Shown: positions 9,113-19,212, numbered from the stretch's first letter. The stretch: 64,000 nucleotides of DNA from Flavobacterium fluviale (GCF_003312915.1 NZ_CP030261.1:2728001-2792000); one strand, 5' to 3'. The notes: generated from the sequence alone by a model not told the origin. Numbers and translations are program-made.

Positions 9113-9154
9113 TCCAAAAAAAATACCCGTTATGTTATGAAAACGTAACGGGTA
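9113..9154 (-). terminator. intrinsic terminator after clpC
   Basis: On the minus strand TACCCGTTACGTT pairs with AACATAACGGGTA and is followed by a run of nine T residues, 30 bp after the clpC stop codon. Confidence 0.88.
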
Positions 9155-9183
9155 GATTATTTTTGTTATAAATTTAAACTAAT

Positions 9184-11730
9184 TTATTGATTAGTCGGCT
9201 CTTCGGCTTTATGGATTTCTACTGAAAGTTCTTGCGAATCATCTTTTAAATCCATCATGATTTCGTCACCTGAATGTATTTTCGAAGTGATGATTTCTTC
9301 GGCTAACAAATCTTCAACATATTTCTGAATTGCTCTTTTTAGCGGTCTAGCTCCAAACTGCTTGTCAAAACCTTTTTCAGCAATAAATGCTTTGGCTTTA
9401 TCTGTTAAGCTTAGTTTGTAACCAAGTTCAGCAATACGAGAATATAGTTTTTTCAATTCGATTTCGATAATCAAATCAATATCAGATTTTTCTAAACTGT
9501 TGAATACAATTACATCATCAATTCTGTTTAAGAATTCTGGTGCAAAAGTTTTCTTCAAAGCATTTTCGATAATACTTTTAGAATTTTCATCAGCCTGCGC
9601 CACTTTCGCAGCAGTTCCGAATCCTACACCTTGTCCAAAATCTTTCAATTGACGTGCACCAACGTTAGATGTCATGATAATAATCGTGTTTTTAAAGTCA
9701 ATTTTACGACCTAAACTATCTGTTAAATATCCGTCATCTAAAACTTGAAGCATCATATTAAACACATCTGGATGCGCTTTTTCGATCTCATCTAAAAGTA
9801 CAACGCAATATGGTTTTCTTCGAACTTTTTCTGTCAATTGACCACCTTCTTCGTAACCAACGTATCCTGGAGGCGCTCCAACCAAACGAGAGATCGCAAA
9901 TTTCTCCATGTATTCACTCATGTCAATACGAACTAAAGCATCTTCAGAATCAAATAATTCTTTAGCTAATACTTTAGCCAACTGTGTTTTACCAACCCCA
10001 GTCTGACCTAAGAAAATGAATGAGCCAATTGGTTTGTTAGGATCTTTAAGTCCAGCTCTGTTACGTTGAATAGAACGAGCGATTTTTAAAACAGCTTCAT
10101 TTTGACCAATTACTTTGTTCTGAATTAATTCAGGTAATTGAGCTAATTTGTTGCTTTCTGTCTGTGCAATTCTGTTTACAGGAATTCCAGTCATCATCGA
10201 AACAACATCGGCTACATTATCTTCTGTAACTTCGATTCTGTTGTTTTTAGAATCTTCTTCCCATTGTTCTTGCGCAACAGCAAGGTCTTTTTCTATACGT
10301 TTTTCATCATCGCGAAGTTTAGCAGCTTCTTCATATTTTTGTTTTTTAACAACCATATTTTTAAGCTCGCGAACTTCTTCTAACTGACGCTCTAAATCCA
10401 AAATTTGTTTCGGAACATCAATATTTGTAATGTGCACACGTGATCCAGCCTCATCCATCGCATCGATTGCTTTGTCTGGTAAGAAACGCTCAGACATATA
10501 TCTGTTCGTTAACTTCACACAAGCTTCAATAGCTTCCTGAGTATAGGTAACATTGTGGTGATCTTCGTATTTATCTTTTACGTTGTTCAAAATAGCAATT
10601 GTTTCTTCAACAGAAGTCGGTTCAACGATTACTTTTTGGAAACGTCTTTCTAAAGCACCATCTTTCTCAATATATTGTCTGTACTCGTCAAGAGTAGTAG
10701 CACCAATACATTGAATTTCTCCTCTTGCTAAAGCAGGTTTGAACATGTTTGAAGCATCAAGCGAACCTGTTGCTCCTCCAGCACCTACAATAGTATGGAT
10801 TTCATCAATAAAAAGAATAATATCGTCGTTTTTCTCAAGCTCGTTCATTACGGCTTTCATTCTTTCTTCAAATTGTCCTCTATATTTTGTTCCAGCAACT
10901 AAACTTGCCAAATCTAGAGTTACAACACGTTTGTGGAAAAGAATACGTGATACTTTCTTTTGAATAATACGTAAAGCAAGTCCTTCTGCAATAGCAGATT
11001 TACCAACCCCAGGTTCTCCAATAAGAAGCGGATTATTTTTCTTTCTACGGCTTAGAATTTGCGAAACACGCTCAATTTCTTTTTCGCGTCCTACAACTGG
11101 GTCTAATTTCCCTTCTTCAGCCATTTCTGTTAAATCTCTCCCAAAATTATCTAAAACCGGAGTCTTAGATTTTTTGTTTGACTTATTGGCGGGATTATTA
11201 AAACTGCTTTCTTTAAGACTGTCATCTTGTCCTGAATCGTCATTATACGATTCGTTTCTTGGCAAGTTTTCTAAGAATTCTTCTTCGTTTGGAGTCATAT
11301 TTAAATACTGTTCTTTAGCTACATCATAATCTATTTTAAGTTTATTGAGCAGCTTGGTTGTTGGATCGTTTTCGTTTCTCAAGATACATAACAGCAGGTG
11401 GGCCGTGCTAATTGATGAACTTTGAAATACTTTTGCTTCTAGAAAAGTGGTCTTCAGGGCTCTTTCGGCCTGTCGGGTAAGATGAAGGTTTTTCTTTTCT
11501 GCATTTACTTCAACGCTCAGGTTAGCAGGGCTAAGTATTTCTACCTTTCTGCGTAAATGATCTAAATCGACTGCTAGGTTATTAAGTATATGAATAGCTT
11601 TTCCGTTACCATCTCTTAAAATGCCCAGCATTAGATGTTCTGTACCAATAAAGTCGTGGCCTAAACGTAAAGCCTCTTCTTTGCTGTATGTAATAACATC
11701 TTTTACTCTTGGTGAAAAATTATCATCCAT
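9184..11730 (-). CDS. clpC: ATP-dependent Clp protease ATP-binding subunit ClpC
   Basis: This is an 848-residue Hsp100/AAA+ unfoldase that feeds proteins to ClpP in the cytoplasm. An N-terminal double Clp-N repeat (residues 1-145) is followed by an acidic/Asn-rich linker (150-190). AAA domain 1 has Walker A GEPGVGKSA (238-246) and Walker B ILFIDEIH (305-312). A middle region with a UVR-type motif (KQKYEEAAKLRDDEKRI, about 463-480) distinguishes ClpC from ClpB. AAA domain 2 has Walker A GQTGVGKTQ (575-583), then the ClpB D2-small domain ending in an acidic tail. Length is normal for ClpC. It is transcribed divergently from gyrA across 257 bp and ends in a strong terminator. Confidence 0.96.
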   Translation of the reverse strand: MDDNFSPRVKDVITYSKEEALRLGHDFIGTEHLMLGILRDGNGKAIHILNNLAVDLDHLRRKVEILSPANLSVEVNAEKKNLHLTRQAERALKTTFLEAKVFQSSSISTAHLLLCILRNENDPTTKLLNKLKIDYDVAKEQYLNMTPNEEEFLENLPRNESYNDDSGQDDSLKESSFNNPANKSNKKSKTPVLDNFGRDLTEMAEEGKLDPVVGREKEIERVSQILSRRKKNNPLLIGEPGVGKSAIAEGLALRIIQKKVSRILFHKRVVTLDLASLVAGTKYRGQFEERMKAVMNELEKNDDIILFIDEIHTIVGAGGATGSLDASNMFKPALARGEIQCIGATTLDEYRQYIEKDGALERRFQKVIVEPTSVEETIAILNNVKDKYEDHHNVTYTQEAIEACVKLTNRYMSERFLPDKAIDAMDEAGSRVHITNIDVPKQILDLERQLEEVRELKNMVVKKQKYEEAAKLRDDEKRIEKDLAVAQEQWEEDSKNNRIEVTEDNVADVVSMMTGIPVNRIAQTESNKLAQLPELIQNKVIGQNEAVLKIARSIQRNRAGLKDPNKPIGSFIFLGQTGVGKTQLAKVLAKELFDSEDALVRIDMSEYMEKFAISRLVGAPPGYVGYEEGGQLTEKVRRKPYCVVLLDEIEKAHPDVFNMMLQVLDDGYLTDSLGRKIDFKNTIIIMTSNVGARQLKDFGQGVGFGTAAKVAQADENSKSIIENALKKTFAPEFLNRIDDVIVFNSLEKSDIDLIIEIELKKLYSRIAELGYKLSLTDKAKAFIAEKGFDKQFGARPLKRAIQKYVEDLLAEEIITSKIHSGDEIMMDLKDDSQELSVEIHKAEEPTNQ

Positions 11731-11987
11731 AATATATAATTGGTATTGTAAATTTAGTGAATTACAGTTTTAAAAACAAAAACCGTACCCTTCAAGATCT
11801 CCTGACAGCTAATAGACGAAAAAAAAGAGAATAAAAGCGTTAAAAAACGCTTAATTTATTAACTAAAAGGCAAAATAAAGTTGTTAATAAATCATTGAAA
11901 TAAGTGTAAGGAAATAGCTGAAAAAATTTCAAAAAAACGTATCTTGGCACGCTTTGAAACTAATATAATTATTTAATATAACAACTT

Positions 11988-14630
11988 ATGTCTGAAGGAG
12001 AAAAGTTAATTCCCATTAACATAGAAGATGAAATGAAATCAGCTTACATCGATTATTCGATGTCAGTAATCGTATCGAGAGCACTTCCTGATGTTAGAGA
12101 TGGCTTGAAACCAGTGCATCGAAGAGTTCTTTATGGAATGTATGATTTAGGTGTAACTTCAAGATCTGCCCATAAAAAATCTGCAAGAATCGTAGGGGAG
12201 GTTCTGGGTAAGTACCACCCGCATGGAGATACTTCTGTTTATGACGCAATGGTACGTATGGCTCAGGAGTGGAGTATGCGATATTTATTAGTTGATGGTC
12301 AAGGTAACTTTGGTTCTGTCGATGGAGACAGCCCGGCAGCAATGCGTTATACTGAGGCCAGAATGCGCAAAATTTCTGAAGAAATTATGGCAGATATCGA
12401 AAAAGAGACAGTTGATTTTCAATTAAACTTTGACGATACTATATATGAGCCAAAAGTAATGCCTACTAGAGTTCCTACTTTATTAGTAAATGGAGCAACA
12501 GGTATTGCAGTTGGTATGGCAACCAACATGCCGCCACACAATTTAACTGAGGTTATCAATGGTACTTTAGCTTACCTTGATAATAATGATATTGAAGTTG
12601 ATGAATTAATGTCTCATATTAAAGCTCCAGATTTTCCAACTGGAGGTATAATATATGGATACGAAGGTGTTCGTGAAGCTTTTAAAACGGGTAGAGGACG
12701 TATTGTAATGCGTGCAAAAGTTGGTTTTGAAGAAGTTGACGGAAGAGAATGTATTATTGTTACTGAAATTCCATACCAAGTTAACAAAGCCGAAATGATC
12801 AAACGTACGGCTGATTTAGTTAACGACAAAAAAATCGAAGGTATTGCCAACATCCGTGATGAGTCAGATAGAAATGGTATGCGTATCGTTTATATCTTAA
12901 AACGTGATGCTACACCAAACGTAGTTTTAAATACCTTATATAAGTACACTCAATTACAATCTTCATTTAGTGTAAATAACATTGCATTAGTAAAAGGACG
13001 TCCTCAATTGTTGAATCTAAAAGATATGATTCACTATTTTATTGAGCACCGTCACGATGTAGTGGTAAGAAGAACTCAATTTGAATTGCGTAAAGCAGAA
13101 GAAAGAGCACATATTTTAGAAGGATTAATCATTGCTTCTGATAATATCGACGAAGTTATTGCGTTAATAAGAGGCTCTAAAAATACAGATGAGGCAAGAG
13201 AAAAATTAATCGAAAGATTTAAATTGTCTGAAATTCAAGCTCGTGCGATTGTTGAGATGCGTCTACGTCAGTTAACAGGACTGGAGCAGGATAAATTAAG
13301 AGCTGAGTTTGAGGAATTAATGAAGTTAATTGAGCATTTGAAAGCTTTATTAGCAGATGTTAATTTAAGAACAGATTTAATTAAAGAAGAGCTTATCGAA
13401 ATTCGTGACAAATACGGTGACGAAAGACGTTCTCAAATTGAATATTCTGGTGGAGATGTAAGTATCGAAGATTTAATTGCTGATGAAAATGTAGTAATTA
13501 CAATTTCGCATGCAGGTTATATTAAACGTACAAATTTAACAGAATACAAAACTCAGAATAGAGGAGGAGTTGGTCAGAAAAGTGCTGGAACAAGAGATCA
13601 GGATTTCTTAGAGCACATGTTCGTGGCGACAAACCACCAATATATGATGTTCTTTACACAAAAAGGAAAATGTTTCTGGATGCGTGTTTATGAAATTCCG
13701 GAAGGAAGTAAAACAGCAAAAGGCCGCGCAATTCAGAACCTTGTGAATATTGAAAGTGATGATAAAGTAAAAGCTTTCATTTGTACGCAGGACTTAAAAG
13801 ATAAAGATTATATCAATACGCATAACCTTGTAATGGTTACCAAACAAGGTCAGGTGAAGAAAACTTCTTTAGAGAAATATTCTAAACCTCGTGTAAATGG
13901 TGTTGCTGCTATTACTATTAAAGAAGGTGATGAATTACTTGGAGCACAATTAACGGATGGAGAAAGCCAAATTATCTTGGCAGTTAAATCTGGTAAATTG
14001 GTTCGTTTTGAAGAAACGAAAACGCGTCCGATGGGAAGAACAGCTTCTGGAGTTCGCGGAATTACTTTAAAAGATGAAACGGATGAAGTAATTGGTATGG
14101 TTACCGTTGGTAAAAACGATGTTAACGATTCGCAAATTCTGGTTGTAACTGAAAATGGATACGGTAAACGTACTAAATTAGTTGACGAAGATGGTGAAGA
14201 TGTTTACAGAATTACAAACCGAGGAGGTAAAGGGGTTAAAACTCTTAATATCACAGAGAAAACAGGAAAACTAATCTCAATTAGCGCTGTAACTGATGCA
14301 GATGATTTAATGATTATTAATAAATCTGGATTAACAATCAGAATGGCAATTGAGGATTTACGTTTAATGGGTCGTGCAACTCAAGGAGTTAGATTGATTA
14401 ACCTGAAAGGAAAAGATTCTATTGCTGCTGTAACAAAAGTAATGAAAGATGACGTAGAAGAAGTTGTCGTTGATGAAGACGGTAATGTTATCGAATCTGG
14501 AATTGAAAGAGTTAAACCTGATTTAGAAGTTCTTGAAGATGAAGGGCCAGTAGAAGATGATGACGATTCTGATGATGAAGTAATTGATGACGAAGGCGAA
14601 GATGCCGACGAAGAAGAGTCTGAAGAATAA
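11988..14630 (+). CDS. gyrA: DNA gyrase subunit A
   Basis: This is the breakage-reunion subunit of type IIA topoisomerase, which works with GyrB to introduce negative supercoils. The catalytic tyrosine is Tyr121 in [11 protein letters not shown]. The quinolone-determining region reads [14 protein letters not shown], so the E. coli Ser83 position is Thr82 and Asp87 is Asp86. The C-terminal domain has beta-pinwheel repeats. The GyrA-box position is QNRGGVG, a degenerate form of QRRGGKG, and a similar NRGGKG occurs in a later blade. The protein ends in a highly acidic tail of about 35 residues. At 880 residues it is a typical GyrA. A TATCTTGG sequence at 11940 is a weak promoter candidate. Confidence 0.96.
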   Translation: MSEGEKLIPINIEDEMKSAYIDYSMSVIVSRALPDVRDGLKPVHRRVLYGMYDLGVTSRSAHKKSARIVGEVLGKYHPHGDTSVYDAMVRMAQEWSMRYLLVDGQGNFGSVDGDSPAAMRYTEARMRKISEEIMADIEKETVDFQLNFDDTIYEPKVMPTRVPTLLVNGATGIAVGMATNMPPHNLTEVINGTLAYLDNNDIEVDELMSHIKAPDFPTGGIIYGYEGVREAFKTGRGRIVMRAKVGFEEVDGRECIIVTEIPYQVNKAEMIKRTADLVNDKKIEGIANIRDESDRNGMRIVYILKRDATPNVVLNTLYKYTQLQSSFSVNNIALVKGRPQLLNLKDMIHYFIEHRHDVVVRRTQFELRKAEERAHILEGLIIASDNIDEVIALIRGSKNTDEAREKLIERFKLSEIQARAIVEMRLRQLTGLEQDKLRAEFEELMKLIEHLKALLADVNLRTDLIKEELIEIRDKYGDERRSQIEYSGGDVSIEDLIADENVVITISHAGYIKRTNLTEYKTQNRGGVGQKSAGTRDQDFLEHMFVATNHQYMMFFTQKGKCFWMRVYEIPEGSKTAKGRAIQNLVNIESDDKVKAFICTQDLKDKDYINTHNLVMVTKQGQVKKTSLEKYSKPRVNGVAAITIKEGDELLGAQLTDGESQIILAVKSGKLVRFEETKTRPMGRTASGVRGITLKDETDEVIGMVTVGKNDVNDSQILVVTENGYGKRTKLVDEDGEDVYRITNRGGKGVKTLNITEKTGKLISISAVTDADDLMIINKSGLTIRMAIEDLRLMGRATQGVRLINLKGKDSIAAVTKVMKDDVEEVVVDEDGNVIESGIERVKPDLEVLEDEGPVEDDDDSDDEVIDDEGEDADEEESEE

Positions 14631-14673
14631 TTAGAATAGATTAAAAGAAAATTAAATACAAATAAATATCACT

Positions 14674-15942
14674 ATGAAAAGTAAATATGTAATACTTACT
14701 TCAGCGTTATTGATCTCTGTAGCTTCTTTTGCGCAAAAAGATCAAATAAAAAGTGCTGAGAAAGCTTTAAAAAGCGGAGATGCTCAAGGAGCAATTTCAA
14801 TTTTAAATGACGCTGAAAATATGGTTGCGAATGCTAAAGATACAGAGCAGGCTCAATTCTATTACGTAAAAGGAAACGCTTATTTGAATCTTGCTGATAA
14901 AAATATTGAAACGAGCAAAAACCTTTCTCTTTCTGCAGAAAGCTACAAAAAGTTAATTGAAGTGGAGAAAACTTCTGGAAAACAGAAATATTCAACAGAA
15001 GCTGCATCTTCAATCGGGCAGATTAAAGGGAAGTTAATCAACTCTGCAATTGCTGATACTCAAGCAAATAAAAATGCAGAAGGAGCAAAAAAATTATATG
15101 ATGCTTATGCATTGGATAAAAAAGATACAATTAACTTGTACTACGCAGCATCTACTGCTGTAAATGCACAAGATTTTGATCTTGCTCTGCCAATGTATGA
15201 AGAGTTAAAACAGTTAAACTTTTCTGGAAAAGGAACTTTGTATTTAGCGACAAATAAAGTTAACAGTAATGAAGATAACTTTGCAACTGCTAAAGATAGA
15301 GACATGGCTGTAAAATTGGGTACTCACGAAAAACCAAGAACAGAAGCAGTTCCTTCTAAAAGAGGCGAAATTTACAAAAACTTAGCTTTAATCCTTGTTC
15401 AAAAAGGACGTACAGAAGATGCTAAAAAAGCAATCGCTGAAGCAAGAAAAGCTAATCCTGAAGACAGTTCATTACTTTTAACAGAGGCTAATTTATACCT
15501 AGAGACTAAGGATTTCGATATGTATAAAAAACTAGTGAATGAGGCTTTAGAAAAAGATCCAAAAAATGCTGATTTAGTATTCAATTTAGGTGTAATTAGT
15601 GCTGGTGCAAAAAACAATGCAGATGCAGAGAAATATTACTTAAAAGCAATCGAAATCAATCCTGAGTATACTAATGCTTACTTAAACCTGGCTGCATTAA
15701 AATTAGAAGCTGAGAAGCCAATTATCGATGAGATGAATAAATTGGGTACATCTGCTAAAGATATGAAGCGTTACGATGTTTTAAAAGCTCAAAGAGAAAG
15801 TGTTTTCAAAGGTGTAATTCCTTACCTTAAAAAAGCTAACGAGTTAGATCCTAAAAACCAAGATGTTGCTAAAACTTTATTAGGGGTTTACAGCGCTCTT
15901 GAAATGACTGCAGAAGCTAAATCTTTAAAAGCTAAAATGTAA
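14674..15942 (+). CDS. Secreted tetratricopeptide-repeat protein
   Basis: The 422-residue protein has a signal peptide (MKSKYVILTSALLISVASFAQ, cleavage near residue 21), so it is periplasmic or outer-membrane associated. The mature part is Ala/Lys-rich and alpha-helical, with TPR units clearest at residues about 230-335 (for example LVFNLGVISAGAKNNADAEK and AEKYYLKAIEINPEYTNAYL) and a last unit near 385-420. TPR proteins act as assembly scaffolds. The start codon is 43 bp after gyrA with no terminator between, so both may share a transcript, although the functional link is not obvious. A bidirectional terminator follows. Confidence 0.87.
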   Translation: MKSKYVILTSALLISVASFAQKDQIKSAEKALKSGDAQGAISILNDAENMVANAKDTEQAQFYYVKGNAYLNLADKNIETSKNLSLSAESYKKLIEVEKTSGKQKYSTEAASSIGQIKGKLINSAIADTQANKNAEGAKKLYDAYALDKKDTINLYYAASTAVNAQDFDLALPMYEELKQLNFSGKGTLYLATNKVNSNEDNFATAKDRDMAVKLGTHEKPRTEAVPSKRGEIYKNLALILVQKGRTEDAKKAIAEARKANPEDSSLLLTEANLYLETKDFDMYKKLVNEALEKDPKNADLVFNLGVISAGAKNNADAEKYYLKAIEINPEYTNAYLNLAALKLEAEKPIIDEMNKLGTSAKDMKRYDVLKAQRESVFKGVIPYLKKANELDPKNQDVAKTLLGVYSALEMTAEAKSLKAKM

Positions 15943-15960
15943 TAAATAAACTGTAGATAT

Positions 15961-15997
15961 AAAAAAAACCATTCGCTTGCGAATGGTTTTTTTTTAT
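15961..15997. terminator. bidirectional intrinsic terminator
   Basis: The hairpin AACCATTCGC-tt-GCGAATGGTT has a run of A on the left and of T on the right, so it can end transcription from the TPR gene (+) and from the convergent osmC gene (-). Confidence 0.9.
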
Positions 15998-16010
15998 ATC
16001 TATTTATTGC

Positions 16011-16430
16011 CTAACTGATTAATTCAGCCGACAATGTAATAGTTGTATTCAGTAATTTTGAAATCGGACAGATTTCTTTTGCTTTAGCAGCTGTAGATTC
16101 AAATTCTTCTGCAGAGATTGAAGGCACTTTTCCTTTTAAATCTAAATGAATCAAAGTTATAGAACCATCTTCAAAAGTAACTGTAGCTTCTGTAGTTAAA
16201 TCATCTGCTGTAAAACCAGCTTCGTTTAATAAGAAACTTAATTGCATCGTAAAACAGCCAGAATGAGCTGCAGCAATTAATTCTTCAGGGTTTGTTCCAA
16301 CTCCATCTGCAAATCTTGTTTTAAATGATAGTTGTGCATTATCTAATGTGGTACTTTGTGTGCTGATTTTCCCAGTTCCTTCCATACCAGTTCCTTTCCA
16401 GTTGGCGTGTGCTTTTCTTGTAAATTTCAT
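16011..16430 (-). CDS. osmC: OsmC/Ohr-family peroxiredoxin
   Basis: OsmC-type proteins are cytoplasmic thiol peroxidases that reduce organic hydroperoxides with two conserved cysteines. The 139-residue product begins MKFTRKAHANWKGTGMEG, typical of OsmC rather than Ohr. One conserved Cys is in AAHSGCFTMQLSF and the second in KEICPISKLLN near the C-terminus; both are needed for catalysis. The frame is open for 24 more codons upstream, but those residues do not resemble the family, and the ATG at 16430 fits family length. It converges on the TPR gene over a shared terminator. Confidence 0.9.
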   Translation of the reverse strand: MKFTRKAHANWKGTGMEGTGKISTQSTTLDNAQLSFKTRFADGVGTNPEELIAAAHSGCFTMQLSFLLNEAGFTADDLTTEATVTFEDGSITLIHLDLKGKVPSISAEEFESTAAKAKEICPISKLLNTTITLSAELIS

Positions 16431-16499
16431 TTCAGTAGTTATTAAGATTATTAAATAATGTTTTTTATTTGTTTGACCATCAATTAATGATGTATCTAT

Positions 16500-16507
16500 C
16501 AAATATA
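16500..16507 (-). promoter_or_regulatory. -7 promoter box (TATATTTG) for osmC
   Basis: TATATTTG on the minus strand matches TAnnTTTG. It would give a leader of about 65 nt before the ATG at 16430. No -33 TTG is seen at the usual spacing. Confidence 0.4.
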
Positions 16508-16631
16508 AACAATATTTTTCAGAATAGTTTTATGAATTTGTTATGTAAAGGTGAGGCTTGGAAAAAGGGTTTCATGTTTCATGCTTCATGTTTCATGTTT
16601 GAGGTTTCAGGTTTCAAGTTTAGTTGCGTCT

Positions 16632-16654
16632 GTCAGGCTGAGCGAAGTCGAAGC
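16632..16654. repeat. GTCAGnCTGAGCGAAGTCGAAG repeat
   Basis: One copy of a short element ending in GAGCGAAGTCGAAG. Further copies or inverted copies occur at 48724-48747, 49899-49923 and 49948-49970. All are intergenic. I recall this sequence as widespread in Bacteroidota genomes. Confidence 0.75.
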
Positions 16655-16774
16655 CCGTTGCTGTTGAAGATGTTAAAAAATTTTACCGCAAAGTTCGCTA
16701 AGATTTTTATTTAGTAAAGTTTTTATAAAACACAAAGATCGCAAAGCTTTGTCCTTAATAGTGATTATAGACAA

Positions 16775-16880
16775 TGTTTTCATGCCGAGGAACGAGCGAT
16801 CTATAAGAATCCAGCGCTAATTGTTTTTTAGATTGTCGAGTCACTTGTGGAGATCCCTCGTTCCTCGGGATGACAAAAAT
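16775..16880. repeat. CCGAGGAACGAG / CTCGTTCCTCGG inverted-repeat element
   Basis: CATGCCGAGGAACGAG at 16781-16796 pairs with CTCGTTCCTCGGGATG at 16857-16872 (one mismatch) around a loop containing CTTGTGGAGATCCCTCG. A diverged relative with AATCTCCACAAGTAACTCG occurs at about 36157-36240. Confidence 0.75.
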
Positions 16881-16926
16881 TAGCGTATCGCTTTATGTTC
16901 TTAAGTTTAATTGTCGGTCGTGTAAT

Positions 16927-16955
16927 CTTTGTCAAAGTTTTAAACTTTGACAAAG
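16927..16955. repeat. CTTTGTCAAAGTTT palindrome
   Basis: A perfect 29-base palindrome (14-bp arms around one central T). A shorter relative (AAACTTTGACAAAG) sits in the terminator at 7611-7648. Confidence 0.8.
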
Positions 16956-17108
16956 AATCTATATCATAATATTAGGATAAAGCTCTGCGATCTTTGTGTT
17001 TTACAAAACCTAGAAGATACAAATCTTAGCGAACTTTGCGGTAAATTCGCTCCAGCAAACCACCAAATACAAAACCTTAGCGAACTTTGCGGTAAAATTC
17101 GCTCCAAT

Positions 17109-17143
17109 AAAAAAGGAGCAATGAAAAATATCATTACTCCTTG
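17109..17143 (-). terminator. intrinsic terminator after DUF349 gene
   Basis: On the minus strand AAGGAGTAATGA pairs with TCATTGCTCCTT (one mismatch), followed by a T run, about 25 bp past the DUF349 stop. Confidence 0.75.
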
Positions 17144-17166
17144 TATAATTAATAAAAAACTAAAGT

Positions 17167-19146
17167 TTATTCCTGACCTAAGTTCCTTAATTGTTTCAGT
17201 TTTTCTTTCCAAACTTCAAGGCTTTCTTTATGAATCGCAATGTTTTTACGAACCTCGAGAACTATTGAATTTTCTTTTTTCGCATTTTTAGTATTTGCAA
17301 AAAACTGAATGTTATTTTCTAATTGGAAAATTTCATTTTGTACTTCCTCAATTTTACGCATTAAGAAAATCTTTTCATTGTCTAACTTACGAGTGTCGTT
17401 GCTGTCAGATAAAGAATCAATTCTATTAGAAAAACGCATCATTTCAGTTTCTTTTTTACTCAAACTTAATTTTTCAAAAAGGGCATCTAAAATTTTATTG
17501 AATTTTCCTTCTATATGGCGTCTTGAAAAGGGAACTTTTCCGAAGCCTTTCCAAGTCTCAATATGAGCTTTTATAGCATCTAAATCTGTTTTGTGATCTC
17601 CTGTCAGCTGGAAAGCTCTTAGGGTTTCTAAGTATGCTTTTTTGTTGTCAAAAGCTGCAACTTCTTCGCCGTTTTCTTCAGACTTATGCTCTTTTAACTT
17701 ATCAAAATAATGGTTGCAGGCATCTTTAAATTCTTTCCAGATTTTATCGGAATATTTTTTAGGCACATGACCAATTTGTTTCCATTCTTCCTGAATCTGT
17801 TTCATTACAGGAGTTGTAGCTTGAAAATCGGTGCTTTCTTGTAGTTCTTTGGCCTTAGCAACAAGCGCTAATTTTTTGTTTAGATTGTCGTTTTGGTCTT
17901 TTTTAATATCCTTATAAAAAGAATTTTTAAAAGCATTGAAATTTCTAACGGCTGTCTTAAATGCTGCCCAAGTTTCTTCATTTACCTCTGATGGAACTTT
18001 ACCAGCTGCAAAAAACTCATTTCGTAAATCCTCTACTTTTTGAATCTGTACCAGCCATTGCGAGTGAGAATTTACCTTTTCTGTTCCAAGAACTTCAATT
18101 TTTGCGATAATCTCTTTTTTCGCTTCAAGATTTTGTTGTTCGTTAGCTCTTTGGCTCTCAAACAATACTTCTCTCTTGTCGTGTATTTTCTTAGTTAATT
18201 CGCTGAATTTATTCCAAATAGCATCACGATGTTCTTTAGAAACTGGTCCGATTTCTTCTTTCCAGATTCGGTGCAAATCTTGCAATTCGCGGAATGATTT
18301 ATTTACATCAGAATCTTCTACTAATTCTTCAACTCGAGCGATTATTTTTTGTTTTAATTCTAAGTTGTGTTTGAAATCTAGATCTCTAGCTTCACGATCT
18401 AAGTGAAGGTAATCGTAGAAATTCTCCACATGGAAATGGTAGTTATTCCAAACGTGATTGTACTTGTCTTTTGGAATTGCACCGGCATTTTTCCATCTTT
18501 CTCTTAATTCATTAAAATGTTTAAGAGTATCTTTAATGTTTTCCTGCGGATTGATTAACTCTTTTAATTCTTCAACAATTGCCAGACGATTCTCTAAATT
18601 ACTTTTTAAATTAGTCTGTAAATGTTTAAAATGAGCATTTCTTTTCTCTCTAAAAACATTGTAATATTCATCAAATTTTAATTTAAGAGGGAGATGATAT
18701 TCGAATTCTTCGTTAGGATCTGGATTAGAAGCATTGAATTCTTCTCTTTTTTCCTCTAGAAGATGGTGGTATTGTAATAGAAAAGCTTTTTTAATTTCCT
18801 CAATGTGATCTTTTACAGACATTACCTTATCTATATTAACCAATTTTTTAAGTTCATCTACGAGAGCATCCAAAGAAAATGTGTTGTAATCCTGCATAGG
18901 AATATCGTGACGCTCTTTTAATGTTTCGTCTTCACTTTCAGCTGCATTTGAATTAGTTATAACATCCAGCGCTTCTTGATGCTCATTGTCATTACTATCT
19001 AGTGAATTTTCAGTTTCTGAAGTGGAATCTTCAACTAAAGTTTCTGAATTAGATATTTCAGCCGCATCATTTGGTATAGAATCGTTAATTTCGATTCCTA
19101 ATTTTCCGTCTGCTTCCTGCAGGTTGTCATTCTTTTCTTCTAACAT
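17167..19146 (-). CDS. DUF349 repeat protein
   Basis: The protein has about 659 residues from the ATG at 19146. It opens with a highly acidic low-complexity region (about residues 1-90) and then has several tandem DUF349 units of about 70-75 residues, each helical with an R/K-rich W-x-x-x-G core, such as ELRERWKNAGAIPKDKYNHVW, RIWKEEIGPVSKEHRDAIW and EEWKQIGHVPKKYSDKIW. A coiled coil (about 590-655) closes it. DUF349 proteins are cytoplasmic, and the family's role is unclear. The frame is open to 19212, but those extra 22 residues are out of character. A TTG-N19-TATCTTTC promoter candidate lies just upstream of the chosen start. Confidence 0.88.
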   Translation of the reverse strand: MLEEKNDNLQEADGKLGIEINDSIPNDAAEISNSETLVEDSTSETENSLDSNDNEHQEALDVITNSNAAESEDETLKERHDIPMQDYNTFSLDALVDELKKLVNIDKVMSVKDHIEEIKKAFLLQYHHLLEEKREEFNASNPDPNEEFEYHLPLKLKFDEYYNVFREKRNAHFKHLQTNLKSNLENRLAIVEELKELINPQENIKDTLKHFNELRERWKNAGAIPKDKYNHVWNNYHFHVENFYDYLHLDREARDLDFKHNLELKQKIIARVEELVEDSDVNKSFRELQDLHRIWKEEIGPVSKEHRDAIWNKFSELTKKIHDKREVLFESQRANEQQNLEAKKEIIAKIEVLGTEKVNSHSQWLVQIQKVEDLRNEFFAAGKVPSEVNEETWAAFKTAVRNFNAFKNSFYKDIKKDQNDNLNKKLALVAKAKELQESTDFQATTPVMKQIQEEWKQIGHVPKKYSDKIWKEFKDACNHYFDKLKEHKSEENGEEVAAFDNKKAYLETLRAFQLTGDHKTDLDAIKAHIETWKGFGKVPFSRRHIEGKFNKILDALFEKLSLSKKETEMMRFSNRIDSLSDSNDTRKLDNEKIFLMRKIEEVQNEIFQLENNIQFFANTKNAKKENSIVLEVRKNIAIHKESLEVWKEKLKQLRNLGQE

Positions 19147-19182
19147 CTTTAAAATGTGTAAGGTTTTTGTTTTTAACAGTGC

Positions 19183-19212
19183 GAAAGATAGTAAAGGTGT
19201 TTCTAAATACAA
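19183..19212 (-). promoter_or_regulatory. promoter for DUF349 gene: TTG-N19-TATCTTTC
   Basis: On the minus strand a TTG (19210-19212) lies 19 bp before TATCTTTC (19183-19190), one mismatch from TAnnTTTG. The predicted start of transcription lies about 35 bp before the ATG at 19146. Confidence 0.5.

Larger units (their letters stand above)
16683..17106. repeat. ACCGCAAAG...GCAAAG intergenic repeats, inverted pair plus partial copy
   Basis: The arm at 16683-16752 (TTACCGCAAAGTTCGCTAAG ... AAACACAAAGATCGCAAAG) is repeated in inverted orientation at 16980-17045. A further partial copy of the right end (CTTAGCGAACTTTGCGGTAAA followed by TTCGCTCC) lies at about 17076-17106. Related single copies occur at 36721-36789 and 46128-46252. 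Together with the nested elements below it fills the 736 bp between osmC and the DUF349 gene; I see no real gene in that gap, and the apparent reading frames there come from these repeats. Confidence 0.8.

Noticed and set aside
11940..11947. TATCTTGG as the gyrA promoter -7 box
   Set aside because: One mismatch to TAnnTTTG and no TTG at the -33 distance; too weak to annotate.
16947..17291. Plus-strand reading frame of about 114 codons in the osmC/DUF349 gap
   Set aside because: It is made of the repeated CTTAGCGAACTTTGCGG words and then runs antisense into the DUF349 gene; composition and start are not gene-like.
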